Of a stretch of DNA of 64,000 nucleotides, positions 1 through 8,379 are shown in pieces. The stretch covers positions 6,358 through 70,357 of the forward strand of contig PAPD01000021.1 of NCBI GenBank assembly GCA_002708765.1, written 5' to 3'. Made by a program: the position numbers and the translations under genes. The number at the start of each line of letters is the position of its first letter. Within the stretch, counting starts at the first letter, position 1. This DNA comes from Gammaproteobacteria bacterium (GTDB taxonomy: Bacteria > Pseudomonadota > Gammaproteobacteria > Pseudomonadales > Azotimanducaceae). The notes under the pieces were generated by a model, which saw nothing but the letters and a program-made list of their open reading frames with translations, did not search any database and was not told the DNA's origin.

Positions 1-2
1 TA

Positions 3-41
3 GGTAAGCAACTCGGAAAAGAACGGCCAGCCGGCGTCTAG
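3..41 (+). CDS. Possible C-terminal tail of an upstream gene (partial)
   Basis: The window opens with one reading frame free of stops up to a TAG at 39-41, while the other two forward frames stop within the first four bases. In related bacteria atpC precedes glmU, so this could be the last 12 codons of atpC, but the tail is too short to recognise. The call rests only on frame openness and expected gene order. Confidence 0.2.
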   Translation, partial: GKQLGKERPAGV

Positions 42-69
42 AAAATCTCAAATAAACAGATCCTTTTAA

Positions 70-93
70 TTACCCTGATAAAATTTAGGGTAA
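70..93. promoter_or_regulatory. Perfect inverted repeat upstream of glmU
   Basis: TTACCCT and AGGGTAA form a perfect 7-bp inverted repeat around a 10-base loop, ending 10 bases before the glmU start. No T-run follows on the + strand, so it does not look like a standard intrinsic terminator. It could be an operator, a leader hairpin, or the 3' end structure of the upstream operon. Function unknown. Confidence 0.4.
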
Positions 94-103
94 ACTTGTA
101 CCA

Positions 104-1468
104 ATGATCTATTCCCTTGAAGTAGCAATTCTCGCGGCAGGCTCTGGTAGCCGGATGCGTTCGAAAAAACCCAAAGTGCTGCAAACCTTGGCAGGCCAAC
201 CCCTCTTATGGCATCTTTTGCAAACCGTTGACCAACTGGATCCTGAAATGATTCATGTTGTGGTTGGTGAACACGAGACTGAAATAAGAAATCACTTTGA
301 AGGTCGTACCAACGTTAATTGGATCAGACAGAAAAATCCGATGGGAACCGGAGACGCTATGCAGAAAGTGGTTCCTCACCTCTTAACGAATAGCCGGGTT
401 ATAGTTCTTTTAGGTGATGCTCCTCTTGTAAGAAAGGAGACAATGGCAGCTTTGCTGGCTCATAAGGGAGATCTGGTTATTTTAACTACGATTGTGTCTG
501 ATCCGACAGGTTATGGAAGAATTGTTAGAAAGGCGGGTGAAATCTCGGAAATAGTCGAAGAAAAAGACGCCAGCGCGTCCCAGAGAGGAATCAAGGAAAT
601 TAACACGGGAGTCATGGCTGCTGACTCAGAACGATTAAAAGAATGGATTAAAAGATTAGACAATAATAACGTTCAGCGAGAATATCTGTTGACAGACTTA
701 GTTAAGATTGCAAAAGAAGACGGAGCGAATATTTCCTCAAATGAAGTGTCTAACCAGTTTGAAGTAAAAGGCGTTAACACTTTTTCCCAACTGGCGAAAC
801 TGGAGAGAGCCTTGCAAAAGAATAAAGCGGAACTACTTATGGAAGCTGGTGTGCAGATAATGGATCCTTCTCGGCTAGATGTCAGAGGAAATCTTCAGGC
901 CGGGAAGAATGTTTTTCTGGACATTAACGTTGTTTTTGAGGGAGAGGTTTCTCTGGGGAATAACGTGGTCATTGGCCCGAATTGTATAATCTCGGATAGT
1001 CAAATCGGGGATGGTAGCTTCATCAAAGCTAATTCGGTTCTCGAAGGTGCGATTGTAGGAGAGGATTGTTCCGTAGGCCCTTTTGCCCGCCTTCGCCCTG
1101 GAGCAGTTCTAGGTGATCAGTGTTCCGTAGGCAATTTTGTTGAGGTCAAGAAAAGTGAACTCGGAAAAGGCTCCAAGGCCAATCACTTGGCGTACCTCGG
1201 AGATTCTTCGGTTGGCGAGGGAGCGAATATTGGTGCTGGGACCATCACTTGTAACTATGATGGCTCCAGCAAATCCAGAACAGAAATAGGTTCAAATGCT
1301 TTTATCGGATCAAATACTTCCCTGGTGGCTCCGGTATCGGTAGGAGATGGAGCTACTGTAGGAGCCGGGTCGACCATCACCAAGGACGTCAAACCGGGAG
1401 ATCTGGCGATAGAGCGGAGTACTCAGAAAACAATCTCTAACTGGAAGCGACCACCAAAAAAGGACTAG
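104..1468 (+). CDS. glmU: Bifunctional GlmU (GlcNAc-1-P uridyltransferase / GlcN-1-P acetyltransferase)
   Basis: Cytoplasmic enzyme that acetylates glucosamine-1-phosphate and then couples it to UTP, giving UDP-GlcNAc for peptidoglycan and lipopolysaccharide. The N-terminal nucleotidyltransferase half shows the signature LAAGSGSRMRSKKPK near residues 9-23, GTGDA at 81-85 and LLGDAPL at 102-108. The C-terminal half, from about residue 250, is a left-handed beta-helix of hexapeptide repeats with the acetyltransferase segment NHLAYLGDSSVG. At 454 residues it is full length for the family. It lies three bases upstream of glmS, so the two steps around glucosamine-phosphate are probably co-transcribed. 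The ATG start directly precedes the conserved N-terminus. Confidence 0.98.
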   Translation: MIYSLEVAILAAGSGSRMRSKKPKVLQTLAGQPLLWHLLQTVDQLDPEMIHVVVGEHETEIRNHFEGRTNVNWIRQKNPMGTGDAMQKVVPHLLTNSRVIVLLGDAPLVRKETMAALLAHKGDLVILTTIVSDPTGYGRIVRKAGEISEIVEEKDASASQRGIKEINTGVMAADSERLKEWIKRLDNNNVQREYLLTDLVKIAKEDGANISSNEVSNQFEVKGVNTFSQLAKLERALQKNKAELLMEAGVQIMDPSRLDVRGNLQAGKNVFLDINVVFEGEVSLGNNVVIGPNCIISDSQIGDGSFIKANSVLEGAIVGEDCSVGPFARLRPGAVLGDQCSVGNFVEVKKSELGKGSKANHLAYLGDSSVGEGANIGAGTITCNYDGSSKSRTEIGSNAFIGSNTSLVAPVSVGDGATVGAGSTITKDVKPGDLAIERSTQKTISNWKRPPKKD

Positions 1469-1471
1469 ATT

Positions 1472-3301
1472 ATGTGCGGTATAGTTGGTGCGGCAGCCAA
1501 AAGAGATGTTGGCGACATCCTTCTTGAGGGATTGAGGCGTCTTGAATATCGTGGTTATGATTCAGCCGGTCTGGCAATATTGAATCCCAATGGCAAACTT
1601 GGTCGACTTAGGACCCTGGGGAAAGTCGAGAAACTAAGTAAGGCCTTTGGGGTGGAACTGATGACCGGATCGCTTGGCATTGCCCATACAAGATGGGCGA
1701 CGCATGGAACACCAAGCGAACAGAATGCACATCCTCATGTCTCCGGTGGAATAGCAATTGTCCACAATGGAATTATAGAAAATCATGAAGAGTTGCGAGG
1801 CGAGCTAGAAAATAATGGCTATGCATTTGAATCTTCGACCGACTCCGAAGTAATCGCACATCAACTCGACTATGAGCTTGGCCTTGCAAACGATCTTCCG
1901 CAAGCCATGAACCGGCTGCTTGATCGACTTGAAGGAGCTTATGCGATAGCGGTTATCGAAGAGAATAATCCTGACAAAATCTTTGCAGCCCGGTTGGGCA
2001 GCCCCTTAGTGGTAGGCCTGGGGATCGGAGAAAATTACCTTGCCTCTGATCATCAGGCTTTGAGGCCAGTTACGGACCGGTTTATTTTTCTAGAAGATGG
2101 TGAGCTGGTTGAAATTACAAAGACAGATGTTTCAATCTTTGGACATAATCGAGATTCTATTGAAAGCAGAGCTATAAGTCTAGATGACCGGCACGATCCT
2201 GTTGAGAAAGGGAAGTATCGACACTACATGGCGAAGGAAATTTTTGAACAACCTAATGCTGTTAGAAACACTTTGGCAGGAAGGTTGAGTAAAAAAAGGG
2301 TATTGGTAGATTGTTTTGGTTTTGGTGCCGAGGCCATCTTCAACCAAGTAAAATCAATCCAGATAATAGGATGCGGAAGCAGTTATTTTACCGGACTAGT
2401 TGCGAAGTACTGGTTCGAACATCTTGCGGGTATCAGTTGCCAGGTTGAGATAGCGAGCGAGTTTCGTTACCGAACCAATGTTGTTCAGGCTGATACCCTC
2501 TTGGTAGCGATTTCTCAATCCGGAGAGACCGCTGATACCCTAGCTGCGGTCAGAGATATTAAGGACGACAACTATCTTGCCAGCCTGAGTTTTTGCAATA
2601 CCCCCAACAGCTCTCTTTCCAGAGAAACCGACCTGACTTTAATGATGGAGGCCGGCGCAGAGATATGTGTTGCTTCGACAAAGGCGTTTACTAACCAGCT
2701 GGTTGATTTGCTAATGCTGGTTTGTGCTATTGGGCAGTTTGGAAAATTGCCAGCCAAAGTGAGTGAAGAAATTGTAGAGGCCTTAAAGTCGCTGCCGTCA
2801 CATATCGAGGACGTGCTTGCCCTGGACCAGCAGATCGAAAAAATCTCAGAGCAGTTTGTAGAAAAAAATAACGCGCTTTTTCTGGGACGAGGAAGCCACT
2901 ATCCTATCGCCCTAGAAGGAGCCTTGAAGCTGAAGGAAATTTCTTACATTCATGCTGAGGGTTATGCAGCGGGCGAGCTAAAACATGGTCCTTTGGCTCT
3001 CGTTGATGATGCGATGCCTGTAGTAGCGGTTGCTCCAAGCGATGATCTTATAGAGAAACTGAAATCTAACCTGGAAGAAGTCCGGGCCCGTGGGGGAGAG
3101 CTACTGATTTTTGCTGATGAAAGCATTTCCCTTGTCGAAGAGCCTGGGGTCACAGTGCTAAAAATTCCGACTTGTTCGAATTTGATTTCTCCGATGGTGT
3201 ATACCATTCCCATCCAGCTTCTGGCCTACCATGTGGCAGTATTTAAAGGCACCGATGTCGATCAACCAAGGAATCTCGCGAAGGCCGTAACTGTGGAGTA
3301 A
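1472..3301 (+). CDS. glmS: Glutamine--fructose-6-phosphate aminotransferase (isomerizing)
   Basis: Makes glucosamine-6-phosphate from fructose-6-phosphate and glutamine, the entry step of amino-sugar synthesis. The protein begins MCGIVGAA, so Cys2 becomes the N-terminal nucleophile of the glutaminase domain after Met removal. Residues RRLEYRGYDSAG and HTRWATHG are typical of that domain. Two SIS sugar-isomerase domains follow, with GCGSSYF, SQSGETADT and CVASTKAFTNQ, and the C-terminus LAKAVTVE is the conserved family ending. Its 609 residues match the usual length. glmU ends three bases upstream. I see no ribozyme-like leader of the kind found in Gram-positive glmS, and there is no room for one. 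Confidence 0.98.
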   Translation: MCGIVGAAAKRDVGDILLEGLRRLEYRGYDSAGLAILNPNGKLGRLRTLGKVEKLSKAFGVELMTGSLGIAHTRWATHGTPSEQNAHPHVSGGIAIVHNGIIENHEELRGELENNGYAFESSTDSEVIAHQLDYELGLANDLPQAMNRLLDRLEGAYAIAVIEENNPDKIFAARLGSPLVVGLGIGENYLASDHQALRPVTDRFIFLEDGELVEITKTDVSIFGHNRDSIESRAISLDDRHDPVEKGKYRHYMAKEIFEQPNAVRNTLAGRLSKKRVLVDCFGFGAEAIFNQVKSIQIIGCGSSYFTGLVAKYWFEHLAGISCQVEIASEFRYRTNVVQADTLLVAISQSGETADTLAAVRDIKDDNYLASLSFCNTPNSSLSRETDLTLMMEAGAEICVASTKAFTNQLVDLLMLVCAIGQFGKLPAKVSEEIVEALKSLPSHIEDVLALDQQIEKISEQFVEKNNALFLGRGSHYPIALEGALKLKEISYIHAEGYAAGELKHGPLALVDDAMPVVAVAPSDDLIEKLKSNLEEVRARGGELLIFADESISLVEEPGVTVLKIPTCSNLISPMVYTIPIQLLAYHVAVFKGTDVDQPRNLAKAVTVE

Positions 3302-3310
3302 TTTAGAACA

Positions 3311-3676
3311 GTGAATAATGACATAGAGGGGGGATGTTTTTGTGGTTCAGTGCGCTATCGCCTTGAGCCTAGCAAGTACCCTTCTGCAAATTGCCACTGC
3401 TCTATGTGCAGAAGAATTTCAGGAGCCGCCTTCGTTTCTTGGATGGCTATTCCAGTGCCCTGTTTTGAATATACAAAAGGGGAGCCTAAAAAACTAATCT
3501 CTTCTTCTCATGGAACCCGATACTTTTGTCAGGAATGTGGAACTCCTTTGGTTTGTGTTCTTGATGAGGATCATAAAAATATTTATATCACCATTTGCAG
3601 CCTAGATCAGCCTCAAGACTTCAAACCAAAAGGAGATTTTTATGTTGAAGATATGCTTGATTGGGTAAAAAAATAA
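3311..3676 (+). CDS. GFA-family zinc protein
   Basis: Small member (121 aa) of the GFA/CENP-V family, named after glutathione-dependent formaldehyde-activating enzyme; most members have no proven activity. The zinc-ligand cysteines are visible: CFCGS (Cys9, Cys11), CHCSMC (Cys28, Cys30, Cys33) and FCQECG (Cys73, Cys76). The start is GTG; the only nearby ATG is out of frame. The gene begins nine bases after glmS, so it may be read as the tail of that operon, but nothing links it to amino-sugar metabolism. Family assignment is firm, substrate unknown. Confidence 0.85.
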   Translation: MNNDIEGGCFCGSVRYRLEPSKYPSANCHCSMCRRISGAAFVSWMAIPVPCFEYTKGEPKKLISSSHGTRYFCQECGTPLVCVLDEDHKNIYITICSLDQPQDFKPKGDFYVEDMLDWVKK

Positions 3677-3822
3677 TGAAAGTTTATTCACTGTTTTGAA
3701 CACTATTGCAAAGGATGGGTGACTTCTCGGAGGGTTAAGCAGACTTTAAAAGAAAACGCGTTAGTTTTATTAAACAAAGTGCCTATCTTTTTTGAACACA
3801 AAGCAATAAATGGTTAGACAAG

Positions 3823-4338
3823 TCAGCTGAGTATAGAAATGATCTTCAAGGCTATTGCTTCAGGATCTCTTTTGGTAACGTCGACAACATAATCGGAGTG
3901 TTCTTCATAGAGGGGTGTGCGCTCAGTATAAATCTGCTGGAATTTTTGTTGAGGATCGCTTGCTATTCCTCTGGCCGGAAGAGTTGAAATCCTTTTTTCT
4001 AGGGTCTTAATATCTGATTTCAGGTATATCCTTGAACCCAGAAGGGCTAGGTTAGCCATACCTCTTTTACTATAGATTGCGCTTCCTCCAGTAGAAACAA
4101 CGCATGACTTTGCTTTCAAGGAGACGATTATGTCTTCCTCGATTTTTCTCAGGTGAAGGTAACCATCTTGATTCATTATTTTCTGCAATGTCCGGCCTTC
4201 TTTCTTCTGTATAAGAAGGTCCGTATCCAGAAAATCAAGACCAGCCATTTTCGCTAGTACTACGCCTACCGTGCTTTTCCCGACCGCAGGCATGCCAATA
4301 AGGCTTATACAATCTTCTTCCGTAGGTTTGTAACCCAT
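3823..4338 (-). CDS. Shikimate kinase-family protein (AroK-like)
   Basis: A P-loop kinase of 171 aa resembling shikimate kinase, which phosphorylates shikimate in aromatic amino-acid synthesis. Seen are the Walker A loop GMPAVGKST (residues 15-23), the DTD motif at 38-40, an arginine in LRKIEE near 64 and the late RTPLYEE segment. Two expected features differ: the usual GGG is GGS (84-86), and the lid arginine lies in RGI rather than RPLL. aroK normally sits next to aroB, which is absent here, so this may be a paralogue or a gluconate kinase-like relative. It is transcribed away from the following iron operon. Confidence 0.75.
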   Translation of the reverse strand: MGYKPTEEDCISLIGMPAVGKSTVGVVLAKMAGLDFLDTDLLIQKKEGRTLQKIMNQDGYLHLRKIEEDIIVSLKAKSCVVSTGGSAIYSKRGMANLALLGSRIYLKSDIKTLEKRISTLPARGIASDPQQKFQQIYTERTPLYEEHSDYVVDVTKRDPEAIALKIISILS

Positions 4339-4675
4339 TACTCTGCTTATCAGACCTCTTTTGTGAAGTATTATGTCTTGAGTTACAGCTTTAATAAATA
4401 GACAGGGTCTGATGTAGTTCGACCAAGTAGCAATAGAAAGCAGCTGAAAGCCTGAAAGTACCCCGTGGTTTTTCTCATCGGGCTATTAAAGAAGATTCTT
4501 CATCCGCGAAAAAATTTTTCGATAAAAAAGGACCTGAATATTCAATATCCGGCCGATGCAAAGTAATGCAGATTTTAAAATAAAAAACTCGAATCCAGAA
4601 GGTTTCTGATATTGTCCCGGACACTTGCCTTGGTTAAACTACTTTTTTTGGGCATCTATAACTTATACTCCGGAA

Positions 4676-4817
4676 ATGTAAATTCACTCTGTACCTGATA
4701 CTCTTCCTCGCGATCGCATTTGAAGTTCTGGGTACAATGCTTCTGCCAGTCTCCGAAAATTTCTCCGGCGAATCTAGGCCCGTCTGGGGTTTGGAAAATA
4801 GTTCTTCGTTTTTCTAG
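4676..4817 (+). pseudogene. Fragment of an SMR-type multidrug exporter gene (decayed)
   Basis: After an ATG at 4676, dropping one base gives 45 open codons. They include the segment AIAFEVLGTMLLPVSENFS, which resembles the first helix and following loop of small multidrug resistance proteins (EmrE/QacE type, where EVxGT and a K-x-SEGF element are conserved). The reading frame then ends in TAG, and no continuation of helices 2-4 is visible in any frame. The resemblance is from memory of the family and covers under half of the usual 105-110 residues, so this is a probable relic rather than a gene. Confidence 0.4.
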
Positions 4818-4980
4818 AGTTGTTTAACCAAAAGGAGTTGCTGAAAATGCCCGGAGCCTATTTGATGAGAGCGAACGCAGCCTTTGCCTAGCTAGGCATA
4901 TACTAGATCAGTTTCTGTTTGGTCCAATCGAATAATTTTACCAACCAACCTGTTGCACTGCGAGCAGAAGAAAGTTTTGT

Positions 4981-4995
4981 TGAGAATCATTCTCA
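4981..4995. promoter_or_regulatory. Putative Fur box upstream of fbpA
   Basis: TGAGAATCATTCTCA is a perfect 15-base palindrome and contains GAGAATCATTCTC, very close to the core of the classical Fur box (GATAATGATAATCATTATC). It ends 10 bases before the fbpA start codon. Because the downstream operon encodes a ferric-iron ABC transporter, repression by iron-loaded Fur is the natural reading. No convincing -35/-10 pair was fixed around it. Confidence 0.75.
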
Positions 4996-5005
4996 ATAAG
5001 TTACA

Positions 5006-6034
5006 ATGTCCTCCATGAGAAAAATACTGTTTTTATTACTTGTTTCAATAGTGGCCCCTGCTTTTTCGTCGGCTGAAGTGAATATTTATACTTCGAGGCA
5101 TTATGACTCTGATGAGGCGCTCTACGCCGAATTTACTCAGGAAACGGGCGTTAAAGTTAATATCATATCTGGAAAAGGAAGCGCTCTCCTTGAAAGGCTT
5201 AAATCGGAGGGCAAGAATTCCCCAGCAGATATATTCTTCACTGTGGATGCTGGAAATCTATGGAAAGTCCAGAAAGATGGATTGTTCCAGAGTATCAGCT
5301 CAGAGAAGGTGCTTGATATCGTTCCCGATAATCTGAGAGGGCCAAAAAATGAGTGGACGGCTATAGCCAAAAGAGCAAGGGTAGTTTTTTATAATCCCGA
5401 TAACGTCGGTTCAGATGAAATTAAAAATCTGACTTATGAAGGCCTGGCTGATGAGAAATGGAAAAATAGAGTCGTCATAAGAAGCTCTAGCAACATGTAT
5501 AATCAATCTCTGGTTGCCTCTCTGATTGCAAATATCGGGATAGAAAATACTGAAAATTGGGCAAGGAAATTTGTGGGGAACTTTGCTAGAAAGCCGCAAG
5601 GTAATGACAGATCGCAGATTATCGCGGTAGCAAATGGAGAGGCAGATATAGCTATTGCCAATAGTTACTACATAGGAATAATGCTTTCCGGAGCGGCTGG
5701 AAAGGAGCAGCTCCAGGCCGCAAAAAAAGTTAAAATTCTCTTTCCCAACCAGAAAGATAGAGGGACCCACATAAATATTAGTGGCGCTGGCATTCTTAAA
5801 AACGCGCCAAATGTAAAAAATGCAAATCTCTTTCTGGAGTTCCTTGTATCAAAAAGAGTTCAAAAGTATATGGTAGACAAATCGTTTGAGTACCCGATTT
5901 CCGAAGACGTTTTGCCGAGTCCCGAGATCGTGAGCCTGGGTCTCGGATTTAAAGAAGACAGCACTTCGGTTAAAAAATTTGGCGAGCTTAACCCTGAAGC
6001 AATAAGGCTCATGGATCGATCAGGTTGGAAATAG
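5006..6034 (+). CDS. fbpA: Ferric iron ABC transporter, periplasmic binding protein
   Basis: Periplasmic solute-binding protein (342 aa) of the FbpA/FutA ferric-ion group, delivering Fe(III) to the permease encoded next. A signal peptide covers residues 1 to about 23 (hydrophobic run ILFLLLVSIVAPAF, cleavage after SSA). The mature start contains NIYTSRHYDSDEALY, typical of the group, and NSYYIG further on holds the tyrosine pair that usually binds iron. A second in-frame ATG three codons downstream is an alternative start. The Fur-type palindrome ends 10 bases upstream. The permease and ATPase genes follow in the same direction. Confidence 0.92.
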   Translation: MSSMRKILFLLLVSIVAPAFSSAEVNIYTSRHYDSDEALYAEFTQETGVKVNIISGKGSALLERLKSEGKNSPADIFFTVDAGNLWKVQKDGLFQSISSEKVLDIVPDNLRGPKNEWTAIAKRARVVFYNPDNVGSDEIKNLTYEGLADEKWKNRVVIRSSSNMYNQSLVASLIANIGIENTENWARKFVGNFARKPQGNDRSQIIAVANGEADIAIANSYYIGIMLSGAAGKEQLQAAKKVKILFPNQKDRGTHINISGAGILKNAPNVKNANLFLEFLVSKRVQKYMVDKSFEYPISEDVLPSPEIVSLGLGFKEDSTSVKKFGELNPEAIRLMDRSGWK

Positions 6035-6085
6035 TTTTTTCCTGGTTTAAGCTAAACTCTGTCTAACGCTGCAGCCTAAAATAAA

Positions 6086-7705
6086 TTGAACTTGAATCAG
6101 CTATCCTTCTGGAGATTGCTCCCCTTCGCGGTACTTGTTATTTTTACTGCTCCGCTTTTCTTGGTCTTGTCGAGCCTTTTTGGAGGCTATTCTGAAAACT
6201 GGTTTCATCTTGCTGAATATGTTCTGCTTGACTACGTTGTTACTTCGCTACTCCTAATTCTAGGTGTTTCGGTCCTTGTTTTTCTGATTGGTACGTCCAC
6301 TGCCTGGATTGTAACGAATTATCAATTTCCTGGCCGGAACCTTTTCGAGTGGGCTCTTATCTTGCCCTTAGCTATGCCTCCCTATGTCATGGCCTATGCG
6401 TTTACCGGGCTATTTGATCCTTTTGGCGATGCTAACATTCTGTTTAGACGGATTTTCGATCTTGAAGACGATGTGGTTTTTTTTCCGAATGTCAGAAATG
6501 TCTATGGCGCTATTGTGGTCTTTTCTTTCACTCTCTATCCATATGTATACCTTGTCTCGAGAAGCGCCTTTCTGAATCAATCAAGATCAATGAAAGAGGC
6601 CGCCAGAGTTCTTGGTCTAAGTCAGTCAGAGGTATTTTTCAAGCTGGCCCTCCCCATAATCAGGCCCGCAGTAATTGGAGGTATGATGCTGGCGATAATG
6701 GAGACCCTATCCGATTTCGGTGCGGTTGATCATTTCGCGATCCAGACCTTTACTACGGGTATATTTAGAACCTGGTATGGTATGTACGACTTGGTCACTG
6801 CTATGCAACTTGCGTCCGTTCTTCTGATTACTATTGGTTTACTTTTTATGATTGAAAGAACTTCCAGGAGCGGTGCTATCTACACCTCGAATAACTCGAA
6901 TTTTTCTCCGTCTCCCGATCAGAAATTATATGGATCTAAAGCTTCTTTCGCCTTTGTGCTCTGTTTCCTCCCGGTGTTTATCGGTTTTGTTTTGCCTGTT
7001 TTAGAATTATCTTTTTGGTCATACCAGAGCAATTTGGAGTTTTTTACCAAGAAATTCCTATCGACATCGATTAATACGTTATCTCTTGCTATCTCCGCGG
7101 GTTTGATCTGCGCAACCTTAGCTCTACTCATAAATTTTTCGATAAGATACAGACCCGGGGCGTTGGTAAAGAGGCTCAGCTTTTTTCTATCGATAGGGTA
7201 CGCTGTACCCGGACTTATTCTAGCCGTTGGCATGGTGCAACTGTTTATATACTTGGACCAGAATTTTCTCTATCCCTTCGAAATTGTAGTCACCGGCTCG
7301 ATATTTGGTCTGATGCTGGCCTACGTAATAAAGACATATGCATTGGCCAACTCGTCAATCGAGTCCGGATATGAAAGGGTTAGCATGTCTCTTGATCAGT
7401 CTGCTAGGCTTCTGGGGGCGGGAAGCTGGAGTCTTCTTAGAAAAATACACATTCCGCTTCTTAAAACAGGTATTCTTACTTCGATACTACTAGTAATGTC
7501 TGATGTTGTTAAGGAGCTTCCTGCTAGTCTTATAATGAGGCCATTTAATTTCGAGACGTTGGCAGTTTCAACATATATCTATGCAGCTGAAGAGAGGATG
7601 CATCAGGCTGCAGCGCCTGCCATAGCGATTGTGTTGGTGGGGCTTATCCCGATAATTCTTCTAACAAAAATGATTAGATCTTCAAGGGTTTCGCCTAACA
7701 AATGA
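6086..7705 (+). CDS. fbpB: Ferric iron ABC transporter, permease
   Basis: Inner-membrane permease of 539 aa with two homologous halves of about six helices each, as in FbpB/FutB proteins. Each half carries an EAA-type loop that contacts the ATPase: EAARVLGLSQSEVFFKLALP in the first and QSARLLGAGSWSLLRKIHIP in the second. An in-frame TAA lies six bases upstream and no ATG or GTG is available, so a TTG start (6086 or 6092) is forced. It follows fbpA by about 50 bases and overlaps the ATPase gene by four bases (ATGA), indicating translational coupling. Confidence 0.92.
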   Translation: MNLNQLSFWRLLPFAVLVIFTAPLFLVLSSLFGGYSENWFHLAEYVLLDYVVTSLLLILGVSVLVFLIGTSTAWIVTNYQFPGRNLFEWALILPLAMPPYVMAYAFTGLFDPFGDANILFRRIFDLEDDVVFFPNVRNVYGAIVVFSFTLYPYVYLVSRSAFLNQSRSMKEAARVLGLSQSEVFFKLALPIIRPAVIGGMMLAIMETLSDFGAVDHFAIQTFTTGIFRTWYGMYDLVTAMQLASVLLITIGLLFMIERTSRSGAIYTSNNSNFSPSPDQKLYGSKASFAFVLCFLPVFIGFVLPVLELSFWSYQSNLEFFTKKFLSTSINTLSLAISAGLICATLALLINFSIRYRPGALVKRLSFFLSIGYAVPGLILAVGMVQLFIYLDQNFLYPFEIVVTGSIFGLMLAYVIKTYALANSSIESGYERVSMSLDQSARLLGAGSWSLLRKIHIPLLKTGILTSILLVMSDVVKELPASLIMRPFNFETLAVSTYIYAAEERMHQAAAPAIAIVLVGLIPIILLTKMIRSSRVSPNK

Positions 7706-8379
7706 GAGAACCGGTTTTAAATATTGAATCTGTGAGTCACTGGTACAGTCAGGATAATCTTATTTTGGACGCCATTGATCTGGACATTTACAAGGGCGAG
7801 AGATTTGCACTTATAGGGCCCTCGGGTTGCGGAAAGAGTACTTTGCTGAGATTGATAGCTGGCCTAGAAAAACCGAAAGAGGGGATTATCAGAATAAGAA
7901 ATGAGATTGTCTCAGATTCTAACAAAATGATTCCCCCAGAAAAGAGAAACCTGGGCCTGGTAGTCCAGGAAAAAGCATTATTTCCGCATATGACAGTAAG
8001 AGAGAATATTACTTTCGGTATAAGGAAGACTAAAAAAAGAAATAATATTGCTTTTGATCTTTTGAAGTTATTCAAAATAGAAGCTCTTAAAGACAAATTC
8101 CCTCATGAAATATCGGGTGGTGAACAACAAAGAGTGGCGCTTGCTAGATCCATGGCTCGGGAACCAAACTTACTTATGCTCGATGAGCCTTTCAATGCTC
8201 TGGACCAGGACCTCAAAGCAGAGTTGTATCTGGAAATTTCCAGAATTTTCTCTGAAAAAAAGGTAACTTTATTGCTGGTGACCCATGACATTGATGAGGC
8301 AAGTATTTTAACCCAGAAACAGGTAAACCTTGTGGAACTCCGGAAGCCCTCTAATGAAAGGAACAGTTTTTCAAAATAA
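7702..8379 (+). CDS. fbpC: Ferric iron ABC transporter, ATP-binding protein (short form)
   Basis: ATPase of the iron importer. Visible motifs are Walker A GPSGCGKST, Q-loop VVQEKALFPHMTV, signature SGGEQQRVALARS, Walker B LLMLDEPFNALD and the H-loop THDIDEA. At 225 aa it ends about 25 residues after the H-loop, whereas FbpC proteins usually run to around 350 aa with a C-terminal TOBE regulatory domain, so that domain is missing. The last codons (KPSNERNSFSK) look unlike the usual family sequence and overlap the start of the next gene by 26 bases. Catalytic parts are complete, so it is likely functional. Confidence 0.88.
   Translation: MREPVLNIESVSHWYSQDNLILDAIDLDIYKGERFALIGPSGCGKSTLLRLIAGLEKPKEGIIRIRNEIVSDSNKMIPPEKRNLGLVVQEKALFPHMTVRENITFGIRKTKKRNNIAFDLLKLFKIEALKDKFPHEISGGEQQRVALARSMAREPNLLMLDEPFNALDQDLKAELYLEISRIFSEKKVTLLLVTHDIDEASILTQKQVNLVELRKPSNERNSFSK

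Larger units (their letters stand above)
4339..5005. other. Long intergenic region upstream of the ferric transporter
   Basis: About 670 bases without an intact gene. It contains the decayed SMR-like fragment at 4676-4817, a perfect palindrome CGAAAAAATTTTTCG at 4507-4521 of unknown meaning, and a Fur-type site just before fbpA. All frames carry frequent stops elsewhere. This is the largest gene-poor stretch of the left third. Confidence 0.6.

Noticed and set aside
1469-1471. glmS ribozyme or riboswitch before glmS
   Set aside because: Only three bases separate glmU and glmS, and that ribozyme is a Gram-positive feature.
4507-4521. CGAAAAAATTTTTCG palindrome as a terminator of the aroK-like gene
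   Set aside because: It lies upstream of that minus-strand gene, not after it, and with a one-base centre it cannot form a normal hairpin.
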